A stretch of DNA of 64,000 nucleotides from the NCBI RefSeq assembly GCF_003001935.1, contig NZ_PVNG01000027.1, forward strand, positions 62,001 to 126,000, written 5' to 3'. This DNA is from Nonomuraea fuscirosea. Its GTDB lineage: Bacteria > Actinomycetota > Actinomycetes > Streptosporangiales > Streptosporangiaceae. The notes below the pieces were generated by a model. It searched no databases. It saw only the letters and a list, made by a program, of their open reading frames with translations, and was not told the DNA's origin. Both the position numbers and the translations under genes were made by a program. This document shows, piece by piece, positions 26,074-34,922 of this stretch (positions within the stretch are counted from its first letter, which is position 1; each line of letters starts with the position of its first letter).

Positions 26074-27246
26074 TCAGCGCTTCGGCACCCCGCCGCCCGC
26101 TGGGCCGGTTTCCGCCAGCGCGCTTCCCAGCCGCCATTTCTCCCACGGCAGTTGCCAGAAACCCCACCCGTTGTTCCATTCGAGCGACCGGTCGGTGCCG
26201 GTGATGGTGACGGGGTCGCCGCGCAGCGATGTGGCGTAGAACCAGGCGGCCTGGTCGGGCCGGGAATTGATGCAACCGTGACTGACATTGGCCCGGCCCT
26301 GCGCCCACACGTTGTCCTTGGCGTGCACGTATTCGCCGCTGTTGGAAATGCGCACCGCGTGGTCGATCATCATGTCGTAATAGCCGGGGTCGCCTTTCTC
26401 CCGGCCGGGGGAGACCATGCGGACCGGGTTTCCCTTGTCCATGGTCAGGTGGACGCCGCTGGTCGTGGTGTATTCGTGGGTGGTGGCCATGCCGGCGCTG
26501 ATGGCCATGCGCTGCACGATCTGCCCGTCGCGGCTGACCAGCATCTGGTGGGTCTTCGCGTCGATCAGGCTGGTCTGCCGGCGGCCGACGGTGAAGGAGA
26601 AGGTGGAGTCGGCGGCGCCGTAGAGGCCGGCGCCCGCGCGCACGCCGGCCAGGTGGGCGCTGACCGTGACCCGCTGCCTGGCCGGCCAGAACCGCCGGGT
26701 GCGGTAGACCACCTGCGTGTCGCTGATCCACCGCCAGGCGCCTTCGACCGGCGTCTGCGTGGTGACCTCCAGCGCGCGCTCGACCGCCGCCCGGTCCTCG
26801 ACGGGCGTGTCGAAGTCGATCACGATCGGCATGCCGGCGCCGACGGTCTCGCCCGGCAGGGGCGCGGTCGCGGCCACCTGGAACGTCCTGACGGCGGCGC
26901 GGGTGCGGACCCGGCCCATGGCCACGGTGGCGGGCGCCCCTTCGCGCCCGGCGGTGGCGGTGATCGTGTATTCGGTGGCGGGCTTGAGCGTCCAGTCGGT
27001 GCGCCACGTCGTCCGCGACTCGTCGAGCCGCCCCGGCACCGGCTCCCCGCCCTGGTAGACCAGGACCTGGCTGAGCGTGCCGCCCTGCGCGCTGACCAGC
27101 AGGCCGCGATCGGGCCGCGCGTGCTTGCTGCCGAACGGCGGCCACACCCGCACGACGGGAGGCGCCGAAGGGGTCTCGGCCGTGACGGAACTACAACCGC
27201 CACAGGCCAGGACAAAGGCGACACAGAACATCACGGCGCGGCGCAT
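26074..27246 (-). CDS. L,D-transpeptidase lipoprotein (Ig domain plus YkuD)
   Basis: 390 residues. A lipoprotein signal ends in LACGGCSS; two bacterial Ig-like domains (to about residue 220) precede the YkuD catalytic domain. The catalytic motif VSHGCINSRP places the nucleophile Cys at residue 325; the upstream His is in YDMMIDHAVRI. A Trp-rich C-terminal segment (LEWNNGWGFWQLPWEKW) is typical of the mycobacterial LdtMt2 type. It makes 3-3 cross-links in peptidoglycan on the outer face of the membrane. Confidence 0.95.
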   Translation of the reverse strand: MRRAVMFCVAFVLACGGCSSVTAETPSAPPVVRVWPPFGSKHARPDRGLLVSAQGGTLSQVLVYQGGEPVPGRLDESRTTWRTDWTLKPATEYTITATAGREGAPATVAMGRVRTRAAVRTFQVAATAPLPGETVGAGMPIVIDFDTPVEDRAAVERALEVTTQTPVEGAWRWISDTQVVYRTRRFWPARQRVTVSAHLAGVRAGAGLYGAADSTFSFTVGRRQTSLIDAKTHQMLVSRDGQIVQRMAISAGMATTHEYTTTSGVHLTMDKGNPVRMVSPGREKGDPGYYDMMIDHAVRISNSGEYVHAKDNVWAQGRANVSHGCINSRPDQAAWFYATSLRGDPVTITGTDRSLEWNNGWGFWQLPWEKWRLGSALAETGPAGGGVPKR

Positions 27247-27319
27247 GTGACTCCTGCTTTCCGAGGGAAGGGGAGGTCCCAGGGTAGCGGTGAGTCATCA
27301 CACAAGCACGTCGAGTCAC

Positions 27320-28423
27320 TTATCCGACGGATCCCGACACCTCGCCCAATGTCAGGTCACCGGCGGTGGCGCGGATGACGACCGTGTCGCCGTCCTCCAG
27401 GAAGCCCCGGGTCTCGCCGCCCGCCAGCTTCACCGGCTCGGTCCCGTTCCAGGTCAGCTCCATGAGCGAGCCGCGCTCGCCCGGCTCGGCGCCGGAGATC
27501 GTGCCGCTGGCGAACAGGTCTCCCGTACGCAGCGAGGCGCCGTTCACCGTCAGGTGGGCGAGCATCTGGTCCGGCGTCCAGTACATGGCCGAGTACGGGG
27601 GCCGCGCCACCACCTCCCCGTTCAGCAGCACCTCCAAGGAGACGTCCAGCCCCCAGTCCGCCCGCCGGCGCAGGTAGGCGGCCGGCTCGGGCTCCTGGAC
27701 CGGGCCGGGAATCCGGGGCAGCGCCTCCAGCGGCGTGATCCACGGGGAGATCGAGGTGGCGAACGACTTGCCCAGGAACGGCCCCAGCGGCACGTACTCG
27801 AAGGCCTGGATGTCGCGCGCGCTCCAGTCGTTGAGCAGGGTCACCCCGAACACGTGGTCCTCGAACGCCCCCGCCGGCGACCCCATGGCGGACGGCACGC
27901 CCACCACGAACCCCAGCTCCGCCTCGATGTCGAGCTTCCCGCTCGGCCCGAAGGAGCCCGGCCCGAGTTGCCCGTGGGGGCGCCTGACCGGCGTGCCCGA
28001 CACCACGACCGTGCCCGCCCTGCCGTGGTAGCCGACGGGCAGGTGGCGCCAGTTCGGCTGCAGCGGCTCCGAGCCGGGGCGCAGGATCCGGCCGATGTTG
28101 CTCGCGTGCTCGAGAGAGCAGTAGAAGTCGACGTAGTCGGCCACCTCGAACGGCAGGTGCAGGCGCACCTGGTCGAGCGGGATCAGGTGCCGTTCGGTGA
28201 CCGACACGTCGCCGGTGAGCTTGTTCTGGATCAGGGTCCTGGTGTCGTGCCAGGCCGCGCGGCCCCGCGCCATGAACGGGTTGAGCGAGGACGCGGCGAA
28301 GACCTCGTCGTGCAGCGCGGCGGCCAGGTCGAGCACCTTGTCGCCGTAGCGCACGCCGACCCTGGGGCGCTGCCCTGGGCGGGAGAAGACGCCGTAGGGC
28401 AGGTTGTCCACTCCCCAGCTCAT
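27320..28423 (-). CDS. fahA: Fumarylacetoacetase
   Basis: 367 residues, somewhat shorter than the 400 to 430 of most FahA proteins. The metal-binding and active-site segments are present: DYVDFYCSLEHASNIGRILR, LPVGYHGRAGTVVVSG, ELGFVVG, LLNDWSARDIQAFEYVPLGP and FLGKSFATSISPWITPLEAL. It hydrolyses fumarylacetoacetate to fumarate and acetoacetate, the last step of tyrosine breakdown. ATG 28423 overlaps the stop of the preceding gene (ATGA), so synthesis is coupled to the operon. Confidence 0.95.
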   Translation of the reverse strand: MSWGVDNLPYGVFSRPGQRPRVGVRYGDKVLDLAAALHDEVFAASSLNPFMARGRAAWHDTRTLIQNKLTGDVSVTERHLIPLDQVRLHLPFEVADYVDFYCSLEHASNIGRILRPGSEPLQPNWRHLPVGYHGRAGTVVVSGTPVRRPHGQLGPGSFGPSGKLDIEAELGFVVGVPSAMGSPAGAFEDHVFGVTLLNDWSARDIQAFEYVPLGPFLGKSFATSISPWITPLEALPRIPGPVQEPEPAAYLRRRADWGLDVSLEVLLNGEVVARPPYSAMYWTPDQMLAHLTVNGASLRTGDLFASGTISGAEPGERGSLMELTWNGTEPVKLAGGETRGFLEDGDTVVIRATAGDLTLGEVSGSVG

Positions 28424-29187
28424 GAGTCCTCCTCGACCAGTCCGAGCGAGCGCAGGTCGTCCAGGGGCGCGGTGGTGTTGCACGAGCCGTAGCTCACCAG
28501 CAGCCGCCTGGCCCGCCTGGCGGTCTCCTCGCGCACGGCCGTGGACAGCCGGACGAGGTGGCCGACGTCGGTGGTGCGCAGGACGGGCGCGGGGTCGCGG
28601 CCCTCGACGGCCTCGCAGACGGCCAGCACCAGGTTGAGGAAGCCGTGCCGGTCGACGCCGAGCGAGGGGTCGAAGTGGCGTACGGCGTGGTGCAGCCCGG
28701 CGGAGGCCTTGAACGGGATCCCGTTCTCCACGCAGGACCTGATGAACTGCCCGAGGTGCTCGACCGGCGGGAACTCCTCGCCCGTCGCACCGCCGCAGCG
28801 CACCTTCAGGCCGGCGCCCTCGGGCACCTCCATGGACGTCTTGCGCGCGGGGACCTCGGCCCAGAGCCGCACGCCGTCCGGCAGATCCAGCCGCGCGGCC
28901 AGCTCCTCGACCGACATGTCGGGCGGCAGCTTCGTCTCGACGTAGTCCACGGGCAGGTCGCCGAAGTCGGGCAGTTCGTCCATGTCGCAGATCAGCCCGA
29001 TGCGCTGAGGCAGGTAGTCCATGCCGCGCAGCCGGTCGAGCCGGCCGGCCGGGCACAGGAAGCGGTGCGTCAGCACCGGGTGGCCCTGCTCCAGATCGCG
29101 CCGGTTGCGGGCCAGGGCCTCGTCCATGTGCAGAGACGTCGGCGGGAACAGGCCCGCGTCGTCCACCAGATCGGCGTAGAGGGTCAT
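28420..29187 (-). CDS. Uncharacterised protein coupled to hmgA and fahA
   Basis: 255 residues, soluble, alternating strands and helices that could form a TIM-like barrel. It starts MTLYADLVDDAGLFPPTSLH, a beginning I associate with an actinobacterial family of unknown function. Other segments are PVDYVETKLPPDMSVEELA, GLKVRCGGATGEEFPPVEHL, PFKASAGLHHAVRHF and LLVSYGSCNTTAPLDDLRSL. ATGA overlaps join it to hmgA upstream and fahA downstream. The operon lacks a recognisable maleylacetoacetate isomerase, the step between those enzymes, so this is a candidate for that or a nearby role. No catalytic motif proves it. Confidence 0.9.
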   Translation of the reverse strand: MTLYADLVDDAGLFPPTSLHMDEALARNRRDLEQGHPVLTHRFLCPAGRLDRLRGMDYLPQRIGLICDMDELPDFGDLPVDYVETKLPPDMSVEELAARLDLPDGVRLWAEVPARKTSMEVPEGAGLKVRCGGATGEEFPPVEHLGQFIRSCVENGIPFKASAGLHHAVRHFDPSLGVDRHGFLNLVLAVCEAVEGRDPAPVLRTTDVGHLVRLSTAVREETARRARRLLVSYGSCNTTAPLDDLRSLGLVEEDS

Positions 29188-30356
29188 GATCGCGCCCACG
29201 TCCACGCGTAGCCGGGATCCTCGCAGGCCAGCGCGCTGCCGCCGAGGTCGAGCGGGCGGAACGTGTCGACCATGACGGCCACCTCGCTCGTCGTGGTGAC
29301 GCCGCGCGAGACCGCCTCGATCACCGCCTCCACCGCCCCCGGCTGCGGCCCGTGGGTGAACCCGGCCGGATGCAGCGAGATCGAGCCGACGCCGATGCCG
29401 GAGCCCTGACGGGCCGAGTAGTCGCCGCCCACGTAGAACATGAACTCGTCGGAGTCGACGTTGTGATGGTTGTACGGGATCGGCACGGCCTCCGGATGGT
29501 AGTCGAGCGGCCGGGGGCAGAAGGAGCACACCACGAACCCGGGCCCCTCGAACGTCTGGTGCACCGGCGGCGGCGCGTGCGTGCGCTTCACGATCGGCTC
29601 GAAGTCGTCGATGTTGAACGCGAACGGATAGAGGCAGCCGTCCCAGCCCACCACGTCGAACGGATGGTGACGGTAGACGAGCCTGGTCAGGCCGCCGCGC
29701 GTGCGGACCAGGACCGGCACCTCCTCGCCCTCGACCGTGAACGGCTCGGCCGGCGCCCGCAGGTCGCGCTCGCAGTAGGGGGCGTGCTCCAGGAACTGCC
29801 CGTGCTGCGACAGGTAGCGCTTGGGCGGCCTGATGTGCCCGGCCGCCTCGATGGCCAGCACGTTGACGGTCCCGTCGGGCACCCACCGGTGGATGGTGCC
29901 GGTCGGGACGACGACGTAGTCGCCCTCGCCGGCCTCGATCACGCCGTAGGTGGACTCGAAGCGCACCCGGCCGCGCTGGACGTAGACGCATTCGTCGCCC
30001 ATGGAGTTGCGGTAGAGCTCGCTCGGCTGATCGCTGGTGGCGTACGACAGCCGGACGTCGGCGTTGCCCGCCAGCGGCATGCGGCCGGAGACCAGGTCGC
30101 CGGCGCTGGAGAGCTCCTGGGTGCGGAAGTGGCGGGGGGAGAGCGGCAGGTTGGGCTCAAGGCGCGTCTCCCCGATGGGTGTGACCGCCTCGGCCTTGAC
30201 GATCGCCGTGGGCAGGTGCCGGTGGTAGAGCAGCGAGGAGTCGGACGAGAAGCCCTCCTCGCCCATCAGCTCCTCGGCGTAGAGACCGCCGTCCGGCCGT
30301 CTGAACTGCACGTGCCGCTTGCGCGGCACCTCTCCCACGACCCGGTAGTACGGCAT
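29184..30356 (-). CDS. hmgA: Homogentisate 1,2-dioxygenase
   Basis: 390 residues from ATG 30356, which has a strong ribosome site (GGAGGGGGC); a GTG five codons upstream is less likely. Cupin-type features of HmgA are clear: MGDECVYVQRGRVRFESTYG, GDYVVVPTGTIHRWVPDG, the Fe-ligand region YNHHNVDSDEFMFYVGGDY and LHPAGFTHGPQPGAVE. It opens homogentisate to maleylacetoacetate using O2 and Fe(II). A GTCCG-CGGAC inverted repeat upstream, next to an IclR gene, suggests local repression. Confidence 0.95.
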   Translation of the reverse strand: MPYYRVVGEVPRKRHVQFRRPDGGLYAEELMGEEGFSSDSSLLYHRHLPTAIVKAEAVTPIGETRLEPNLPLSPRHFRTQELSSAGDLVSGRMPLAGNADVRLSYATSDQPSELYRNSMGDECVYVQRGRVRFESTYGVIEAGEGDYVVVPTGTIHRWVPDGTVNVLAIEAAGHIRPPKRYLSQHGQFLEHAPYCERDLRAPAEPFTVEGEEVPVLVRTRGGLTRLVYRHHPFDVVGWDGCLYPFAFNIDDFEPIVKRTHAPPPVHQTFEGPGFVVCSFCPRPLDYHPEAVPIPYNHHNVDSDEFMFYVGGDYSARQGSGIGVGSISLHPAGFTHGPQPGAVEAVIEAVSRGVTTTSEVAVMVDTFRPLDLGGSALACEDPGYAWTWARS

Positions 30357-30375
30357 CCCGGCCCCCTCCACATCT

Positions 30376-30390
30376 GTCCGGTTATCGGAC
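30376..30390 (-). promoter_or_regulatory. Inverted-repeat operator upstream of hmgA
   Basis: GTCCG and CGGAC arms (30376-30380 and 30386-30390) flank the 5-bp spacer GTTAT. The site lies 20 bp before the hmgA start, with a TATATAG-like element (minus strand, about 30402-30408) just upstream as a possible -10. A natural candidate ligand is the IclR protein encoded next to it. Confidence 0.5.
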
Positions 30391-30439
30391 GGAAGTGTCC
30401 TCTATATGTGAGCCACCGTCCGCCATCCGCCGGGAGATG

Positions 30440-31069
30440 TCAACCCAGCACGGCGGCCAGTTCGGCGGCGGCGGCCACCACCGCCGGGCCCGTGGACTCC
30501 TCCAGCGGCCCGAACGTCACCACCCCCACCGACGCCTCCAGCCACGGCAGCCCGGTGACCGGCGCGGCGACGCCACGCGCACCCTCCTGCAACTGCCCCT
30601 CCGTGACGAAGTAATCGTGGCTGCCCGCGCGCAGGGCCAGGATCGCCCGCCCGGCCGCGCCCCTGGCCAGCGGATGGCGCGAACCCTCCCGGTAGGCCAC
30701 GTGCATGTCGGTCCAGGACGGCTCCACCACCGCCACGGCCAGCCCGTCGTCGCCCTCGGCCACGGTCAGGTGCGCGGTCGCGCCCACCTGCTCGGCCAGC
30801 CGCCGAAGCGTCGGGACCGCCGCCGCCCGCAGTAGCGGCTGCACGGCCTGGGCCAGCGCCAGCACGCCGAACCCGAGGTGCACCCGGCCCTCGGCGTCCC
30901 TGCGCACGAAGCCCGCGTCCAGCAGCGTGGTCAGCAGCCGGTACACCACGGGCCGGCTCAGCGATAGCTCGGCGCTCAGCTCGGTCGGCGTGCGGCCGCC
31001 CTTGCCGTCGGCGAGCAGGCGGAGCAGGCGGAGCCCGCGTTCGAGGGTCTGAGCGGATTCGGCGGCCAT
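30440..31069 (-). CDS. IclR-family transcriptional regulator
   Basis: 209 residues, shorter than the usual 240 to 260. The N-terminal winged helix (ERGLRLLRLLADGKGGRTPT, SLSRPVVYRLLTTLLDAGFV) is followed by the IclR effector domain (GATAHLTVAEGDDGLAVAVV, HPLARGAAGRAILAL), which ends early. ATG 31069 follows a TACATAAT box by only about 10 bp, so the mRNA may have almost no leader. It lies directly upstream of the homogentisate operon and probably controls it in response to an aromatic acid. Confidence 0.9.
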   Translation of the reverse strand: MAAESAQTLERGLRLLRLLADGKGGRTPTELSAELSLSRPVVYRLLTTLLDAGFVRRDAEGRVHLGFGVLALAQAVQPLLRAAAVPTLRRLAEQVGATAHLTVAEGDDGLAVAVVEPSWTDMHVAYREGSRHPLARGAAGRAILALRAGSHDYFVTEGQLQEGARGVAAPVTGLPWLEASVGVVTFGPLEESTGPAVVAAAAELAAVLG

Positions 31070-31134
31070 GCGACCGATTATGTAGTGACGCCGCGCGGTT
31101 AGGGGGGTAGGTATGGGCGTAGAACCGCCGGGGG

Positions 31135-31758
31135 GTGACGATGCGGCATTGGTGGGTGCTCCTGCTGGCCGGAGTGGCAATATGCGCCTTTTCTCCCGCC
31201 ATGTCCTCCATCACCACGCCCATGGCGTACCAGACGCCGCTCGCGCGGCCGGAGCGCGCCCTGGTCGAGGACACCTTCTACGTCACCCAGGGCATCGAGG
31301 TGCGGCAGCAGCTGCTGCCGATCGCCAAAGGCGTCACCTTCCGCGCCGCCTATCTCGCCGTCGGGGTCAGGGTCGACGCCGGTGGCCGCCTGTCCGGCAG
31401 GCCGCAGCGTCCCGGCACGTTCGTCGCGCCGGTCCAGCTCTGCATGGACCGGTCGTGCCAGGCGCACAACCTGACGCTCGTGGTGCTGGCCAACGAGCCG
31501 TGGGAGCCGCGTGAGCTGACCTTCCCCGGCAAGGTGGGCACGCCGCTCGACGGCGAGATCGGCATCAACGGCGGGCCCTCGGGGGTGGTGCCCACCTTCA
31601 CGGTGACCGACGTCGAGAAGGTGCCCGGCGGCGTGAGCATCGGCCCCGACGGCCACGTGGGCGGGGTCCCGGTGGTGGCGGGCATCAGCGAGGTGCCGGT
31701 GCGGATCTGCGTGGCGGGCAACTGCGCGGGTGTCGTCGTCCGCCTCATCATCGTGTGA
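31135..31758 (+). CDS. Secreted protein with two Ig-like (He_PIG-type) repeats
   Basis: 207 residues from GTG 31135 (ATG 31141 is equally possible; a G6 run precedes both). After a signal peptide (RHWWVLLLAGVAICAFSPAM) there are two related beta-sandwich units. Each ends in a paired-cysteine strand: FVAPVQLCMDRSCQAHNLTL and EVPVRICVAGNCAGVVVRL. The loops GGRLSGRPQRPG and GPDGHVGGVPVVAG resemble the putative-Ig motif in which an agent is described as simplified. It is probably exported and disulphide-bonded. Function unknown. Confidence 0.75.
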   Translation: MTMRHWWVLLLAGVAICAFSPAMSSITTPMAYQTPLARPERALVEDTFYVTQGIEVRQQLLPIAKGVTFRAAYLAVGVRVDAGGRLSGRPQRPGTFVAPVQLCMDRSCQAHNLTLVVLANEPWEPRELTFPGKVGTPLDGEIGINGGPSGVVPTFTVTDVEKVPGGVSIGPDGHVGGVPVVAGISEVPVRICVAGNCAGVVVRLIIV

Positions 31759-31809
31759 CAGATCTGAGGTCTCTTGCGGTGAGGCGGGGTTTCCGGTCAC
31801 CGTGGTTCC

Positions 31810-32943
31810 ATGAAATCGGTCATCGTGGTCGGAGCGGGCATTTGGGGGTCATCACTGGCGCTGCGGCTGGCCGACGACGGCTGGCGGGTGACGCTGGTCG
31901 AGCAGCACCGGCCGGGCCACCTACGGCAGGCCAGCGCGGGCGAGACCCGGCTGCTGCGCTGCGCGCACGGCGGCGACGAGTGGTACACCCGGCTCGCCTG
32001 GCAGGCGCGGGACGGCTGGCGGCGGCTGGAGGAGCGGGCCGGGGAGGAGCTGTATCTGGAGGCGGGCATGATCTGGTTCGCCGGCACGCCGGACGGGTGG
32101 GAGCACACCAGCGCCCAGGTCCTGAAAAATCTGGACATCGAGTGTGAGGTGCTGGACCCGGCGGACGGCGGCCGGTTCTTCCCCGACTTCCGCGGCGACG
32201 ACCTCAGCTTCCTGCTCAGAGAGCCGTACGCGGGCGTGATCAGGGCCCGCCGGGCCACCCAGGTGACGGCCGCACTGGCCCGCGACGCAGGGGTCCGGCT
32301 GGTCAGGGCGCGGGCCCTGCCCGTACGGGACGAGCAGACCGGCTCCCACCTGAGCGCGGTGGAGATCGACGGCGAGCGGCAGCACGCCGACCGGGTGGTC
32401 TGGGCGTGCGGCGCCTGGTTGCCCGCGCTGTTCGACGGGCTGCCGATGACCGTGACGAAGCAGGACACGCTGCACTTCGCGGTGCCGCCCGCGTGGTCGC
32501 TGCCCGAGACGCCGGCCTGGGTGGACCACGGGGCCGCGGCCTACGGGCACGGCGACGTGGACGGCGTGGGCATGAAGGCGAGCACCGACGGGGAGGGCCC
32601 GCCGTACGAGCCCGAGCACGGCGAACGCGTCGTGGACCCGGCCGGCGTCGAGCAGGCCAGGACCTATCTGCGCCGGCGGTTCCCCTCGCTGGCCCAGGCG
32701 CCGGTGCTGTTCACCCAGGTCGGCCAGTACGCGCTCACCCCCGACGCCGAATGGCTGCTGGCCGAGACGGCGCCAGGGGTGTGGCTGCTGGGCGGCGACT
32801 CGGGGCACGGCTTCAAGCACGCCCCCGCGCTGGCCGGCTACGTGGCGGGCGTGCTGGACGGCGCGTACGAGCCGGAGCCGCGCTTCGGCCCGCACGAGCG
32901 CACCCCCGCACGTGAGCTGCGGACCAGCGGCCGGCCCCGGTAG
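31810..32943 (+). CDS. FAD-dependent amine oxidase (monomeric sarcosine oxidase/SolA-like)
   Basis: 377 residues, DAO fold. The FAD-binding N-terminus is SVIVVGAGIWGSSLALRLAD, followed by the family-typical ASAGETRLLRCAHGGDEWYT. The C-terminal FAD-contacting segment is LLGGDSGHGFKHAPALAGYV, where the MSOX/SolA group usually has GFSGHGFK. No Cys is seen at the usual covalent flavin site in that loop, so the flavin may be non-covalent. It would oxidise a secondary amine or N-methyl amino acid, releasing H2O2. Confidence 0.88.
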   Translation: MKSVIVVGAGIWGSSLALRLADDGWRVTLVEQHRPGHLRQASAGETRLLRCAHGGDEWYTRLAWQARDGWRRLEERAGEELYLEAGMIWFAGTPDGWEHTSAQVLKNLDIECEVLDPADGGRFFPDFRGDDLSFLLREPYAGVIRARRATQVTAALARDAGVRLVRARALPVRDEQTGSHLSAVEIDGERQHADRVVWACGAWLPALFDGLPMTVTKQDTLHFAVPPAWSLPETPAWVDHGAAAYGHGDVDGVGMKASTDGEGPPYEPEHGERVVDPAGVEQARTYLRRRFPSLAQAPVLFTQVGQYALTPDAEWLLAETAPGVWLLGGDSGHGFKHAPALAGYVAGVLDGAYEPEPRFGPHERTPARELRTSGRPR

Positions 32944-33014
32944 GGCTCTCCCCACCTGGACTGGGGGGACGGCGGGCATGATCCGGGCCAGGTGCGCGGC
33001 GGAGACTTGTCCCC

Positions 33015-33500
33015 ATGAAGCACTCCATGACCACCCTCACCGAAGCCCGCGAGCCCGCGACCGCACCCGCGCCGCCGCCCGTCGTGCACGCCGCCGCCAT
33101 GCTCTGGCTCTCGGCGGTCGCGTTCGGCGCGTTCGAGGCCGCGCTGATGATCGGCGAGCAGTTGACCGAGGGCACGGCGGTGATGGACCTGCTGCCGGGC
33201 GCCGGGTTCCGGCTGGCCGTGTTCGCCGGGGCGATCTTCCTCGCGCTCCGGCTGAAGGCCGGGGCGAACTGGGCCCGCTGGGCGCTCGCGGGTACGCTCG
33301 GCGTCTTCGGCACGCTCTCGCTGGTGATCGAGCCGGTGCGGTGGCTGCTGGACGGCGGCTCGATCGCCGCGGCCGTGTCCGGGGCCGACGCGATGGCCTG
33401 GGTCTTCGCGGCCAGCAGGATCCTGCACATCGTGGCCGTGCTGGGGGCGCTGACCCTGATGTTCCAGCCCAGGGCCGGCGCCTACTTCAGGTCGGCCTGA
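33015..33500 (+). CDS. Small four-helix membrane protein, unknown function
   Basis: 161 residues. After a polar N-terminus rich in Ala and Pro, four hydrophobic helices are visible (AAAMLWLSAVAFGAFEAALM, RLAVFAGAIFLALRL, WALAGTLGVFGTLSLVIEPV, AASRILHIVAVLGALTLMF). No enzymatic motif is seen. The 3' end overlaps the convergent MFS gene by 19 bp. Confidence 0.78.
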   Translation: MKHSMTTLTEAREPATAPAPPPVVHAAAMLWLSAVAFGAFEAALMIGEQLTEGTAVMDLLPGAGFRLAVFAGAIFLALRLKAGANWARWALAGTLGVFGTLSLVIEPVRWLLDGGSIAAAVSGADAMAWVFAASRILHIVAVLGALTLMFQPRAGAYFRSA

Positions 33501-34732
33501 GCGGGGGCCACGGGGGCGCGCAGGTTCCGCACCCCGGGGGAGAGCAGCGCGGCCAGCGTGGACACCACGACGATGACGGCGCAGCCGAGCAGCGACTCCT
33601 CGGTGCCGAACAGCGCCGCCGCCGGTCCGGCCAGCAGCAGCCCGATCGGGCCGAACATCAGCGAGCCCAGTACGTCGTACGAGCTGACCCGCGACAGCGC
33701 CTCCGCCGGGATCTCCCGCTGCATCGTGGTCTGCCACAGCACGCCGAACACGTCGAAGCAGACGCCGAGCACGAACGCCCCGCCGACGATCGCCCAGAGC
33801 GGCGCGTCGACCCCGAGCAGCACGTACGGGAGCGCGGTCGGCAGGCAGAGCAGCACCGCCACCAGGATCGGCCGGCGTGGCCGCACCCGCAGCGACACCA
33901 GCACGCCGACGATCGTCCCGACGGCCTCGCCGGTCAGGAACGCCGACCAGGCCGCGGGGCCGCCCAGGGTCTCCTTCGCCATCAGCGGGCCGAGCACGCC
34001 GTGCCCGGCCTGGATGGCCATGACCATCAGCGAGAACTGCGCGACCACCACCCAGATCCACTGCCGCGAGCTGAACTCCCGCCAGCCGTCCCGCAGGTCG
34101 GCCAGCACGGAGTGGGACTCGGCGCGGGGCCGCTCGCCCGGCTTCAGCCGCAGCAACGCGATCAGCGCGCCCGCCACCGCGAACAACGCACTGCTGATCA
34201 TCAGCGCCCAGCCGCCGCCGAACAGCACCACGGTGGCGCCGCCCAGCACGGCGCCAGCCACCCGTGAGGCGTTCGCGCCCAGGCCGAGCAGCGCGTTGCC
34301 GCTCTGCAGCCGGTCGCGCGGGACGACCTCGGGGATGATCCCGGTCAGCGCGGGGAACGTGACCGCCGTGGCCACGCCCGCGATCGCCGCCGCCGTGGCC
34401 AGCGCGGGCAGCGGGGTCCAGCCGGTGAGCAGCATCACCGCCAGCGCGAAGAAGGCCGCCGCCATCAGGACCTCGCCGGCCGTCATCACCCGCTGGCGCG
34501 GCAGCCGGTCCGCGATCACGCCGCCGACCAGCGTGAACGCGATCATCGGCACCGCCTCCGCGGTGAGCACCACGGACAGCGTCGAGGCGGTGGCCCCGGG
34601 CAGGTCGAGGATGCCGAAGGCGAGCGCCACGGGGGCGAAGGCCGACCCGAGGACGGAGATCGTCCGCGCCGTCAGCAGTAGTGCGAACCGCCGGTCCCGG
34701 AGCAGCCCGAGATCGCCGAGGATGTCATGCAT
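33482..34732 (-). CDS. MFS transporter (MFS_3-like exporter)
   Basis: 416 residues, 12 membrane segments. MHDILGDLGLLRDRRFALLL begins at ATG 34732; the frame is open further upstream only because it lies antisense to the MMPL gene. The family signature is GGVIADRLPRQRVMTAGEVL. It belongs to the same broad branch as the transporter at 3560. Likely a drug or siderophore exporter; substrate unknown. Confidence 0.9.
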   Translation of the reverse strand: MHDILGDLGLLRDRRFALLLTARTISVLGSAFAPVALAFGILDLPGATASTLSVVLTAEAVPMIAFTLVGGVIADRLPRQRVMTAGEVLMAAAFFALAVMLLTGWTPLPALATAAAIAGVATAVTFPALTGIIPEVVPRDRLQSGNALLGLGANASRVAGAVLGGATVVLFGGGWALMISSALFAVAGALIALLRLKPGERPRAESHSVLADLRDGWREFSSRQWIWVVVAQFSLMVMAIQAGHGVLGPLMAKETLGGPAAWSAFLTGEAVGTIVGVLVSLRVRPRRPILVAVLLCLPTALPYVLLGVDAPLWAIVGGAFVLGVCFDVFGVLWQTTMQREIPAEALSRVSSYDVLGSLMFGPIGLLLAGPAAALFGTEESLLGCAVIVVVSTLAALLSPGVRNLRAPVAPAQADLK

Positions 34733-34922
34733 CGGCGCAAACCCCCTGAAAGTGGCCAAACCCCGCCATCTTGCCGCATGGCCCGGCCCTTTGTCGTGCG
34801 CATATTTATTGTCACCCCGGCGACAAGACCGGTTGCGGAATGTGTGCGGGGTTTCGCAAGAATCGAACCCGCATCTCCCGTAATTTGCTAGGTCGCTGCT
34901 GACGGCGAGGGGACGACCAGGC

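Noticed and set aside
34857..34880. A functional tRNA gene
   Set aside because: Only a T-arm-like element is present; no acceptor, D or anticodon stems can be drawn around it.
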